Positions 1 to 11,953 of a DNA stretch of 64,000 nucleotides are shown here, one piece after another. The translations under genes were made by a program, and so were the position numbers. Every line of letters starts with the position of its first letter. Within the stretch, counting starts at the first letter, position 1. Below the pieces are notes generated by a model. It saw nothing but the letters and a program-made list of their open reading frames with translations, did not search any database and was not told where the DNA came from. The stretch is from Verrucomicrobiia bacterium (lineage in GTDB: Bacteria > Verrucomicrobiota > Verrucomicrobiia > Palsa-1439), in contig JAJVHY010000023.1 of NCBI GenBank assembly GCA_022072455.1, positions 1 through 64,000 on the forward strand. The letters run 5' to 3'.

Positions 1-41
1 TTCAGTTCGGCCACGTCAATGCTATGCTTCTGCCGGGTCAT
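1..41 (-). CDS. 5' end of an unidentified gene, cut by the window edge
   Basis: An ATG on the minus strand at 41 is preceded by a good ribosome-binding site (AAGGAG, about 8 bases upstream). It opens a frame reading MTRQKHSIDVAEL before the window ends. Only 13 codons are visible, so no family can be assigned. The clear Shine-Dalgarno sequence is the main reason to believe it is a real start. It would be transcribed in the same direction as the restriction-modification locus but lies downstream of it, across about 590 bases of repeat-rich DNA. Confidence 0.4.
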   Translation of the reverse strand, partial: MTRQKHSIDVAEL

Positions 42-127
42 GGATTGGTTCTCCTTGTGTTTGTTGTTTGGCTAGCAGGGAGAACTACCATGACCCTTCT
101 ATTTGCTGAACCTTTCAGACACTACCA

Positions 128-160
128 GCGACGGCGGGAATGCACGAATGCACACGAAAG
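128..160. repeat. 33-bp direct repeat, copy 1
   Basis: The 33 bases at 128-160 (containing GAATGCACGAATGCACACG) recur without a mismatch at 292-324. The motif alternates GCACGAAT/GCACACGAA and resembles the dispersed 'CACGAAGGCACGGAG' low-complexity family also seen at 194-228 and 563-585. Confidence 0.85.
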
Positions 161-271
161 CCGGCAACCGCGAACTGACAACTGTCCACTGGATTAACCA
201 CCGAAGGCACGGAAGATCACGGAAAGCCGGTAGCAGATGTGAGAAGGCGGAGGGGAAGGGATGAAACCACG

Positions 272-302
272 GCTTGCCCGCCAAAGGCCAGGCGACGGCG
301 GG
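272..302. repeat. 31-bp palindromic element (intergenic copy of the hsdM-inserted repeat)
   Basis: Begins GCTTGCCCGCC and ends GGCGACGGCGGG, with CCCGCC/GGCGGG arms able to form a hairpin. It matches 9442-9472 inside hsdM at about 27 of 31 positions by eye, so the same element exists both between genes and inside a coding sequence. Confidence 0.7.
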
Positions 303-324
303 AATGCACGAATGCACACGAAAG
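292..324. repeat. 33-bp direct repeat, copy 2
   Basis: Exact second copy of the repeat at 128-160. Its left end overlaps the right end of the palindromic element at 272-302, so the two repeat types are abutted here. Confidence 0.85.
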
Positions 325-454
325 ACGAAAAGTGGGAGCGGCCTCGTGGCGAAGAAACCCAAGACCGCACCCGCGAAGCCGACCCGGTACCCAGAATCAC
401 CGGAACGCATCTATTCTGGCAACCCCCTCGATTCCGTCGTGCTGGAGGATCGTC

Positions 455-529
455 TTAGTGGAACGGGCGTCCCGCCCGTTCATTCCCCTGCAAAACCGAC
501 AACAACGGGCGCGCCGCCCGTTCCACTAA
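455..529. repeat. REPIN-like inverted repeat pair
   Basis: Outer arms TTAGTGGAACGGGCG (455-469) and CGCCCGTTCCACTAA (515-529) are exact 15-bp inverted copies. Each is the edge of a smaller palindrome (CGGGCG...CGCCCG), giving the two-hairpin architecture of a REPIN. No associated transposase gene is visible. Confidence 0.75.
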
Positions 530-632
530 ACTGCGTCTACCGCGACGCCGCCGGCGCTGCTGATGGCACGAAGGCACGGAGAACAGGAACGCCGTTACTC
601 ATAGCTATTAGCTGCTCAATCAACGGCGCAGT

Positions 633-4228
<3,596 letters not shown>

Positions 4229-4232
<4 letters not shown>

Positions 4233-4873
4233 GCGCCCGCCCGCCTCTGGCTGCGCACCCGGTAAAGTCTTTCGGTAAAGCCGCCTTCGTTCTCGAAGGC
4301 CGCCGCTTGCGCGGCGAGTTGCCGGTCGAGCAAACTCACCGCCACCAGAATGAGCACCAGCGCCGCATTCGCGGCAATCTCCGGATAGGTGGACATTGTG
4401 GACTTCATGGACTGCTTGGACTTCTCCGGTCGACCCGGTCCACTCTGTCCATCCCGTCCACTTCCCGTCTGTCCATCGTGGATTTCCCGCACCCATGCCG
4501 CCACATCATCCGCGGTAGCGCACCGTCGCGCAATCAGCGCGGCGCGGCGCGGATCTTCGCGCTCCCACAGCGGTAAGCCCCGCTGCCGGAGAAAATCTTC
4601 ATAATCCAGCCGCAGTTCTTCGAGGCTGGCCCGCGCCACATTCGTCAGCTTGAGCTCGGTCTTCTTGGAAGTGCCGGAGGCCTGGCTGCCCTCCGCGATG
4701 TTCTGCACGCCCGACCGCGCCGCCTGCACCATCTGATCGTGGGTGCGGCTGCGCTTCTCAATATAACGGTCACAGAACCGCACCGTGACATCATAAGCCA
4801 GTTGCGCCACCTGGAAGCTCTTGAGTTTGCGGTAGCCCCCATGCAACGGAATGAGTTTCTCCGGCTCAGGCAT
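4229..4873 (-). CDS. Four-helix-bundle suffix domain protein (S23-like)
   Basis: A 214-residue protein. The first half is a 23S-rRNA-intervening-sequence-type four-helix bundle ([43 protein letters not shown]). The C-terminus (LLDRQL...[15 protein letters not shown]) matches the 'four helix bundle suffix' family. I chose ATG 4873 ([16 protein letters not shown]) because family members begin near this motif. The frame also stays open upstream to a GTG at 4945, but that part is leftover hsdS tail plus repeat. Residues about 132-162 are encoded by 9-bp TGGAC repeats and are probably an insertion. The stop overlaps the hsdR start (ATGA), so the two are translationally coupled. The molecular role is not known. 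Confidence 0.75.
4388..4478. repeat. 9-bp-period TGGAC/GTCCA repeat inside the four-helix gene
   Basis: TGGAC starts at 4390, 4399, 4408 and 4417, exactly nine bases apart. Its complement GTCCA then starts at 4438, 4447 and 4456, again nine apart, and once more at 4471. The two halves form a large inverted repeat. Nine bases is three codons, so the host frame is kept. Confidence 0.8.
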
Positions 4874-4894
4874 GGCGTCGTTTAAGTTCTCCCC

Positions 4895-4917
4895 GTCCAC
4901 AAAGTCCATTCCGTCCA
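4895..4917. repeat. Second TGGAC 9-bp-period repeat, upstream of the four-helix gene
   Basis: GTCCA at 4895, 4904 and 4913 (TGGAC on the coding strand) repeats with the same nine-base period as 4388-4478. It lies between the degenerate hsdS tail copy and the chosen start of the four-helix gene. Confidence 0.7.
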
Positions 4918-4938
4918 CAATTGCGTCCGCCTCTGCCG

Positions 4939-4984
4939 CCCGCACTGCCCCCGACAGCAGCTTCGGCGCAGCGCGTCCTGCAGC
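4939..4984 (-). pseudogene. Degenerate copy of the hsdS 3' end (copy C)
   Basis: Aligns with the hsdS tail copy at 5998-6044 over its whole length, with two substitutions and a one-base deletion that shifts the frame. It begins one base beyond the stop of the 332-residue gene. The intact form would encode the HsdS ending [12 protein letters not shown]. Confidence 0.8.
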
Positions 4985-4985
4985 A

Positions 4986-5984
4986 TCATTTGAGCAAGCC
5001 TTTCAGGTTGTGAAATACCGGCGTTTCTCCATTCCACCCAAACGTCAGCACATCGATGCGAAGTTTATCTAGCACCGCTTGTGTTTTGGGCTTTGGTTTT
5101 TCCGGTACAACAAAAATCTTTCGCGGCGCTTTGCCGTCCACTGCACTGTGGTAAAGAAGTTGTCCTATTCCTTGATACACCGCTGTTGTGCTGACGTCCG
5201 GCTTGATCTCGAACAATAATTCGAGCGCATTGTTTTCCGAAAGCAAGAATATGTCCCGAGGTTGGTCTTTGCCGATTCGGTTGTAGCCGAGTTTCCGAAG
5301 GCACTTCTCAAGCTGATTCACAATTTTGCCGTGGTCACAGCTGCTCTCGATGTCGCCGCTAATCCGGTACTTCTTGCGTTTGCCTTCGAACTCAGGTGAA
5401 AAGCCAGGCTCGAAGTCACTTGGCGGAGTTTCTTCCCCGGCCTCGATGTCCCGCTTGAACTTCCGTACTTCACGGATGAATTCGCTGAACTGCTGCGGTA
5501 ATCGCTTGCCGGCAATACTCCCAATAACGATCATCTCGTTCTCAAAACCATCCGGCCACCGGACCTCACACCAATTGCCATGCGGATATGAGTCCACGAA
5601 TGCTGTCTTACCTATACCTTCTCGCCCGCCGCCAATCTTGCCACTGTGCGCGATGAAAATTTTGTTGCCATCAGTGAGAAATGCACCGGCGCAACGGCGA
5701 TCCACTCCGTCGCATGGCGGGTTGCATTCCACCGTTATTTTCAGATTCTGATGAGTCACCGGGTCCCAAGTGCCAAACGGACACCAGTACCGTCCGCCCT
5801 CTCTGGTTGTTTCTTGCGTAAACCAGAATCGCTCTTGAGAATTCCAGTAAACTTCTGTTTCGTAGTTACCTCCCTGCCATCCGATTACGCGCGTGTATGT
5901 CTTGCAGCCCTTCTTCAAGCGCGCGCGTAACGTGTCCAGTGCGCCTTTGATCTCCTTCTCATCAGTCAAAGGAATCAGTGTCAT
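4986..5984 (-). CDS. Putative PD-(D/E)XK nuclease-like protein of the type I RM locus
   Basis: A 332-residue protein of unrecognised family. The C-terminal third has a likely PD-(D/E)XK core: D244 (RDIFLL), E259-x-K261 (LLFEIKPD) and Q271 (YQGIGQLLYH), followed by a strand-rich end. The N-terminal 180 residues include WYCPFGTW-like aromatic/cysteine-rich segments (YWCPFGTWDP, CNPPCDG, GKIGGG) and no motif I can name. The ATG at 5984 has a strong AAAGGAG site and overlaps the stop of an hsdS tail remnant as ATGA. Position between hsdS and hsdR suggests a cargo or accessory gene of the defence locus. The nuclease call rests on motif reading only. Confidence 0.6.
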   Translation of the reverse strand: MTLIPLTDEKEIKGALDTLRARLKKGCKTYTRVIGWQGGNYETEVYWNSQERFWFTQETTREGGRYWCPFGTWDPVTHQNLKITVECNPPCDGVDRRCAGAFLTDGNKIFIAHSGKIGGGREGIGKTAFVDSYPHGNWCEVRWPDGFENEMIVIGSIAGKRLPQQFSEFIREVRKFKRDIEAGEETPPSDFEPGFSPEFEGKRKKYRISGDIESSCDHGKIVNQLEKCLRKLGYNRIGKDQPRDIFLLSENNALELLFEIKPDVSTTAVYQGIGQLLYHSAVDGKAPRKIFVVPEKPKPKTQAVLDKLRIDVLTFGWNGETPVFHNLKGLLK

Positions 5985-6072
5985 GTCTCTCCTTTCACCC
6001 GCACCGCCCCCGACAGCAGCTTCGGCAGCAGCGCGTCCCGCAGCGCGGCCAGCGTCACCAAATCGGGAAAGC
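5981..6072 (-). pseudogene. Remnant of an hsdS 3' end (copy B)
   Basis: After the stop of the 436-residue gene, a frame reads [24 protein letters not shown] and ends in a TGA that overlaps the next gene's ATG. The core 6009-6056 is identical over 48 bases to 7411-7458 in the real hsdS. No start or upstream hsdS sequence is present, so this is a tail without a gene body. It seems to have kept the translational coupling of hsdS to whatever follows. Confidence 0.85.
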
Positions 6073-7383
6073 TCAATTGCCGCCCTCCTTCAGGGTCTTC
6101 TTCACGCCCTTTCGGTCTAACTGAATTTCTGCACCGGTAGGAGTCGTCAGCTTCACGGAGGAAGCCGCACCGAAAATCAGCGACGGAATGTCTGTAGGAG
6201 TTTCCTCGTGGTCTTCAGATCGTGCCGAGTATTTGAAGAGGTTGCGGGTCAAGACATCGACGACGTGTTGAGGTAATTCAGCCTTCTTCTCATCAAGCCA
6301 CTCCGATGCCATTTCCACAACCCAGCTTGCGCGGTTAACGTCAATCTCCATTTGCTTGAACATGAACTCAGCATCGGCGTGCTGGCGTAACCAGCGGTCA
6401 TTCCATTTGACGAAGTACCACGCGCCGAAAAGAAATGCCGCACCGAAGCCTAGTTGTTTCAGGCCAAGAAGACTCAAATGTCCCCACGAGAGTTTCGTCA
6501 GGTCGTTGCCGGCTGCCTCAATAATCTTTGAGGCTTGCAAGAAGTTCAAAACAGTCATCGCGCCGCAAAACGCGAGGAAGACCATGAGAAACATGATTAT
6601 TGGGCGGCGAAGTTTTCTCGTGTTTTCGGTCAGTTGGAACTTCTCATTGAGCGCCCCTAACTGCTTAAGCATGTCCTTGTGATGCTGCCGTCGCAGAGCT
6701 TTACTTGCACGAAGATCAAGCTCTGCTTCGCGCTTCGTAAGTGCATCCTTTTCCTGCCGGACCAAGTCCATCTTTTCATCGAATAGTTTCTGCTGTTCCT
6801 CGCGCTGCTTCGCTAACTCGGAATCCAAGTCTTGGCGTTTCTTTTCGAATTGCTCATCAAGTTGACGCTGTCGCTCGTGGATTCCATAGAGAAGCTCCCG
6901 GTTCATGCCCTCTAGCCGGGAGAGCGTGGCCTCTCGAGCTTCGTAATACTTGGTCATTTCTTCACTGGCGAAGCCGCCGAGGACACCTTCAATACGCACT
7001 TCCTTCAGGATTTTCTTAGCCAGACCCTGCAACTTCGAGAATTGCGCTTCGTTCAGACGAGGCTCATTTCCCGGAAACTGAACATGCACTTCATCAAACA
7101 GTTCTTTGCCGATCCTCTTAATTGTGACGTAATGCCGTCGCTGTTGCGGACCATGGCCAACGAGTGAAATTGAGGTGAGGCTCGCGTCATTCAGCGGTAG
7201 AACCTCCTTCAGAATGGCGTCGTTCTCTAATGCTCCGAACGCAACATATCTGCTACCTCCATCCTCAAAAGGAGCGATGTAAAGCTCCGGTTGTGGGACG
7301 CCGGCCTGACCTGCGAGATTCTGCAATGATTCAATCACCTGACGATCAGGTTGGCGTGGAATCTTGAATATAGTTGCACTCAT
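6073..7383 (-). CDS. Membrane-anchored coiled-coil protein in the type I RM locus
   Basis: A 436-residue protein of unknown function. Residues 1-140 look globular. About 142-258 is a charged coiled coil (RQRQLDEQFEKKRQDLD and similar). Two hydrophobic segments follow at about 261-283 (MFLMVFLAFCGAMTVL) and 303-326 (LGFGAAFLFGAWYFV), with a hydrophilic C-terminus of about 110 residues. The ATG at 7383 has AAGGAG seven bases upstream and overlaps the hsdS stop by four bases (ATGA). Membrane-bound coiled-coil proteins occur as sensors or effectors in phage defence, but that role is inferred from position only. Confidence 0.7.
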   Translation of the reverse strand: MSATIFKIPRQPDRQVIESLQNLAGQAGVPQPELYIAPFEDGGSRYVAFGALENDAILKEVLPLNDASLTSISLVGHGPQQRRHYVTIKRIGKELFDEVHVQFPGNEPRLNEAQFSKLQGLAKKILKEVRIEGVLGGFASEEMTKYYEAREATLSRLEGMNRELLYGIHERQRQLDEQFEKKRQDLDSELAKQREEQQKLFDEKMDLVRQEKDALTKREAELDLRASKALRRQHHKDMLKQLGALNEKFQLTENTRKLRRPIIMFLMVFLAFCGAMTVLNFLQASKIIEAAGNDLTKLSWGHLSLLGLKQLGFGAAFLFGAWYFVKWNDRWLRQHADAEFMFKQMEIDVNRASWVVEMASEWLDEKKAELPQHVVDVLTRNLFKYSARSEDHEETPTDIPSLIFGAASSVKLTTPTGAEIQLDRKGVKKTLKEGGN

Positions 7384-8574
7384 GCTTTGACTCCTTGGAT
7401 TCTGATTTGTCCCGACAGCAGCTTCGGCAGCAGCGCGTCCCGCAGCGCGGCCAGCGTCCGGGATTCGTGGATGTTGGCAATGATGCGCTCAACCAGCGGC
7501 TGGACCACGCCGGTAAGTTTCGCTGCGACTGGTTCTGGCGGAAGTGCAATCTCGTAGCGGGCGATGTCCGCCCAACTGGCGCGTGGCATCTTCGTGCCGG
7601 TCGAGCAGGCGTCGGTGTGGTCAATCAGTTCTTTGCTGCTGAGATGACCGAGCACGAGACCGAACCATGCCGGTTTCTTCGGCGCGATGGTCAGGATGTC
7701 TGTCGAGCACACACCGTCGAGCGGGGCGACGCCGACCTTGTGGAAGTACGGGCGGAGCTTGCCGAAAAGAATCTCGCCACGTTGGAAGCGCGCCTTGCCG
7801 CTTTCCAAATCACCGGCAGTGCCCCACTCGCCAAGCGCGATGCAGCGACGCGGCATGTGCTCCAAGCCAATGTATGGCGTCGACGCGTCAATCTCGCTGG
7901 GGTCAACCGCGCGCTTCGGATTCTCTGCGATCTCTCCGAGCGTACCGGGTCCGCCTTCCTCCATCATCCTTCTGAATTCTGCCTTGGCGATGGCCTCCAG
8001 CGTCTCGTTCATCCGCCGATTCAACTCAATCTTGTCGTCCAGCGCCCCCAACACCCCCGCGATCGCCCGCTGCTCGGGAAGTGGCGGCAGTGTGACCGAA
8101 ATCGCTCGCAGTGATGCGAGCGGAGTAGCGATGCCCGGTGTTCCGACTTGGGACGCGTTCTTTAGCAGCTCATGTCTGCCGAGAGGCGAGCGGAAGTAAT
8201 AAAAGAGGAAAAGCGGGTCTGCGGCCTCTCGGTTGGCCGTTAGCTTCATGAGGCTCGTTGAAAGCATGTAGTGCGCTTTCGTGCCACCGGTCACAATACC
8301 TACTTCACCAATCAAGCCTCGGTGCGGAAAAACGAGGTCACCGTCATAGACATTTGACGAGTTCAGACTCGCCGCAGTGTCGGGGCTGACGCAAACAAAC
8401 TCTCCGGTGAAAGATTTCGTGTCCGAAATGTTGTTGCCACGAATGACCGGTATACCTCGGTCGACGTAGCAATCAGACTTCATACGAGAACCAAAAGGGC
8501 CAATCGCGATGGCAGAGTCCGTCTTCGCTTTGATGTCATCCACTCGGCAGATTCGCCAGCCGTTTGGAAGAGTA

Positions 8575-8582
<8 letters not shown>
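7380..8582 (-). CDS. hsdS: Type I restriction-modification specificity subunit
   Basis: DNA-recognition subunit, 400 residues, with two target-recognition halves. The first ([13 protein letters not shown]... to [20 protein letters not shown]) ends in the conserved central spacer helix ([16 protein letters not shown]). The second ends at [21 protein letters not shown] and the distal helix [16 protein letters not shown]. The start ATG overlaps the end of hsdM by eight bases and its stop overlaps the next gene's ATG. The last 48-bp block of coding sequence is repeated at 6009-6056 and in decayed form at 4939-4984. Target sequence cannot be read from the protein. Confidence 0.93.
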
Positions 8583-10158
<1,576 letters not shown>

Positions 10159-10168
10159 AGCGGGATGC

Positions 10169-10197
10169 AGTGTAGGGAGTCGGTGCGTGTTCGGCAA
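10169..10197 (-). promoter_or_regulatory. Candidate hsdM promoter, near-leaderless
   Basis: On the minus strand TTGCCG (10197-10192) is separated by 17 bases from TACACT (10174-10169). The start codon follows ten bases after the -10 box, so the predicted transcript would have only about three untranslated bases. No Shine-Dalgarno sequence is present. Confidence 0.5.
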
Positions 10198-10263
10198 GCC
10201 GTAGTATGGGAAGGGATGAGTTAAGCAGGCAAAATCCTCCTTCGTCTTACTTTCGCCGTTGCT

Positions 10264-10374
10264 GAATGACAAGCTTTGGCGGGACAGGTCCTCCGTCGCT
10301 GAACGACAAGCTTTGGCGGACAAGGCGGTGAGCAGGCAGCCCGTGAGGGAATGACAAGCTTTGGCGGACAAGGC
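10264..10374. repeat. Three direct repeats of about 25 bp
   Basis: The unit GAATGACAAGCTTTGGCGG(A)CAAGG occurs near 10264, 10301 and 10350 with one or two changes each. In one frame it encodes ALSAKAC-like repeats, which explains the spurious upstream extension of hsdM. Confidence 0.75.
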
Positions 10375-10667
10375 AGTCGGCGGTGAGCAGTCAGCCAGAC
10401 CGGAAAGACGGGAGCCCGTGGCTCTACCGCCGTTCACGAGGCCGATCTGCCGGCGCGCGAAAACGCGCGGACGAGTGCCGGGTTGTTTCGCAGTTGTTGG
10501 AAGAACAAGACCGCGTTCTCAGCAACCGTGAGAATTTCCAACCGCGCCGGGCCCGTGCGATTGCCTCTGAAAATATTTTTAGCGGAAAAACTCTTCGGTC
10601 CAGCACGGGTGATTGAGGCGGTCAGCAGGGCACAAGGGGCAAGCAAGCATCCCAACTGGCGATGGTC

Positions 10668-10800
10668 AGCATTGATGCAGGGTCGGCCAGGCAAGGATGC
10701 TTGGTCGTGCCAGCATCCAGACTTGGTCAAGCGAGCACGCCTGCATGGTCTTGTCAGCACCCATGCTTGGTCAGGCAAGCACGGATGCATGATCCATCCC
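10668..10800. repeat. Degenerate 22-bp tandem repeat array
   Basis: Units begin AGCA and contain a conserved TG(C/G)(T/A)TGGTC-like core. Three consecutive units are exactly 22 bases (10712-10733, 10734-10755, 10756-10777), with partial units of 21-23 bases on either side. There are no spacers, so it is a minisatellite and not a CRISPR array. Confidence 0.6.
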
Positions 10801-11117
10801 GCATGAATACACTGCCAGCCCCGCACGGATGCTGAGTCGGGTCGGCTGACTCGGAGACGAGGTCGTTGAGGGTGCGTGGCGAAGTCGGCGGGGATGCTCG
10901 GTCCACTCGGTGTGAATGCTCAGTCACGGGCACTGGTACACCGTTTGCTTTTCTTCACAAATCAGCCGATGCGCTACCGACGAACATTCTTCAACGGCAG
11001 ATTGGCCGGACGGCGAGGATGAACCTCATACGCTGGGACACACCATCGTTCACTTGGGACTCGGGACTCACCTGGGACCAGTCGTCCAACCCCCTCGGCT
11101 CGCACGAAAGGACTCGT

Positions 11118-11774
11118 ATGCAAAAACTCATCATTACGTTCGACCGATTGAGCCTGCCGAACTTCCTCACGCAGTCGCAGCGCATCGAGAACGCCCTGAC
11201 CTCGGAACCGGCCCTGACCTTGTTCCCGGAGCCGTGGCCCGCCATGTTCCCCTCGCGCGCGAACTTGACCGCCGCCTTCACGGCGTTCGAGACCGCCTAC
11301 GACGCCGAGAACGGCGACAAACACGCCATCGCCATCCGCGATGGCGAACGGAAGAAGTTGACCCGCATCTTGAAACGGCTCGCCCCGTATTTGGAGTCCG
11401 TCGCCGAAGCCGCCGGCGATCCGGCCATGCTCGAAACCACCGGCTATAGCCTGCGGCAACCCATCGTGCATGGCGTGCCGACGGAAAGCGACACATTGCC
11501 GGCGCCCCTCCTGACGGTGCGCCGCGGCACCCTGAGCGGGGTCGTAGTGGGCCGGGTGAAACGCCAGCCCGGCGCGACCGCCTGGAACGGCGAGTACGCC
11601 AGTGGCGACCCGAACGAACCGGCCAACTGGAAAAACGGCATCCTGTCCACCAAGGCCTCGCAAATCATCTTTCCGGGGTTGACGCCGGGCACGATGTATT
11701 ACTTCCGCGTCCGCGCTGTCGGCAAGGATGGCTACGGCGCCTGGTCGGATGTCGCCAACCTGATGGCCGTGTGA
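11118..11774 (+). CDS. Small protein with a C-terminal fibronectin-III-like domain
   Basis: A 218-residue protein. ATG 11118 has GAAAGGA about five bases upstream. The N-terminal ~125 residues (MQKLIITFDRL..., ERKKLTRILKRLAPYLESVAE) look helical and are of unknown family. The C-terminal part is FN3-like (VVGRVKRQPGATAWNGEYA... PGLTPGTMYYFRVRAVGKDGYGAWSD). No signal peptide. A strong hairpin follows the stop, and a second small gene of similar style is next. The pair resembles structural or tail-associated proteins, but no phage hallmark gene is nearby. Function unknown. Confidence 0.65.
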   Translation: MQKLIITFDRLSLPNFLTQSQRIENALTSEPALTLFPEPWPAMFPSRANLTAAFTAFETAYDAENGDKHAIAIRDGERKKLTRILKRLAPYLESVAEAAGDPAMLETTGYSLRQPIVHGVPTESDTLPAPLLTVRRGTLSGVVVGRVKRQPGATAWNGEYASGDPNEPANWKNGILSTKASQIIFPGLTPGTMYYFRVRAVGKDGYGAWSDVANLMAV

Positions 11775-11787
11775 AAGCCGCGCGCGC

Positions 11788-11818
11788 GCCCCGGTCACTG
11801 GGCGGCAGTGACCGGGGC
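11788..11818. terminator. 13-bp hairpin after the FN3-like gene
   Basis: GCCCCGGTCACTG (11788-11800) and CAGTGACCGGGGC (11806-11818) are perfect inverted copies with a five-base loop, starting 14 bases after the stop. No T-run follows, so it may stabilise the 3' end or be a repeat element instead of a classical intrinsic terminator. Confidence 0.5.
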
Positions 11819-11858
11819 GCAGCGAGCCCGGTCGGGCGCTCGCGCCGCGCGCCGCCAC

Positions 11859-11928
11859 GGTAGGGGCGAGCCGCCGGCTCGCCCGAATCCAGAACCCAAA
11901 GTGGACGACCCGGCGGGTCGTCCCTACC
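11859..11928. repeat. REPIN-like double palindrome
   Basis: Two hairpins, GGGCGAGCC-GCC-GGCTCGCCC (11864-11884) and GGACGACCC-GGC-GGGTCGTCC (11903-11923), are bracketed by outer arms GGTAGGG (11859-11865) and CCCTACC (11922-11928). The design matches the pair at 455-529 but the stem sequence differs. Confidence 0.7.
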
Positions 11929-11953
11929 AATATCCTCAGAAAGGAAAATCAAG

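Larger units (their letters stand above)
42..632. other. Repeat-rich intergenic region downstream of hsdR
   Basis: No convincing gene is seen here. The stretch holds a 33-bp exact direct repeat (128-160 and 292-324), degenerate 'ACCGAAGGCACGGAAG' type motifs (194-228 and 563-585), a 31-bp palindromic element related to one inside hsdM (272-302), and a REPIN-like inverted pair (455-529). Short open frames across it are made of repeat sequence. Confidence 0.7.
10159..11117. other. Repeat-rich region between hsdM and the FN3-like gene
   Basis: No supported gene. It contains the hsdM promoter, three direct repeats of about 25 bp (10264-10374), an A/T-rich patch near 10570, and a 22-bp degenerate tandem array (10668-10800). 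In 11019-11117 a possible short upstream frame (MNLIRWDTPSFTWDSGL) runs in phase into the next gene without a stop. It could be a longer N-terminus of that gene, but the ribosome-binding site favours 11118. Confidence 0.6.

Noticed and set aside
4233-4496. An 88-residue N-terminal extension of HsdR
   Set aside because: The extra segment is a frameshifted reading of the four-helix gene and its TGGAC repeat. The ATG at 4232 overlaps the upstream stop and matches the family start.
10159-10437. A 93-residue N-terminal extension of HsdM
   Set aside because: It is encoded by three direct repeats (ALSAKAC-like), and HsdM proteins begin at the ATG at 10158.
10668-10800. CRISPR array
   Set aside because: Units are contiguous and degenerate, with no spacers and no cas genes nearby.
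10434-10866. Possible small genes in the repeat region upstream of the FN3-like gene
   Set aside because: All frames there consist of repeat translation with no ribosome-binding site or family signal.
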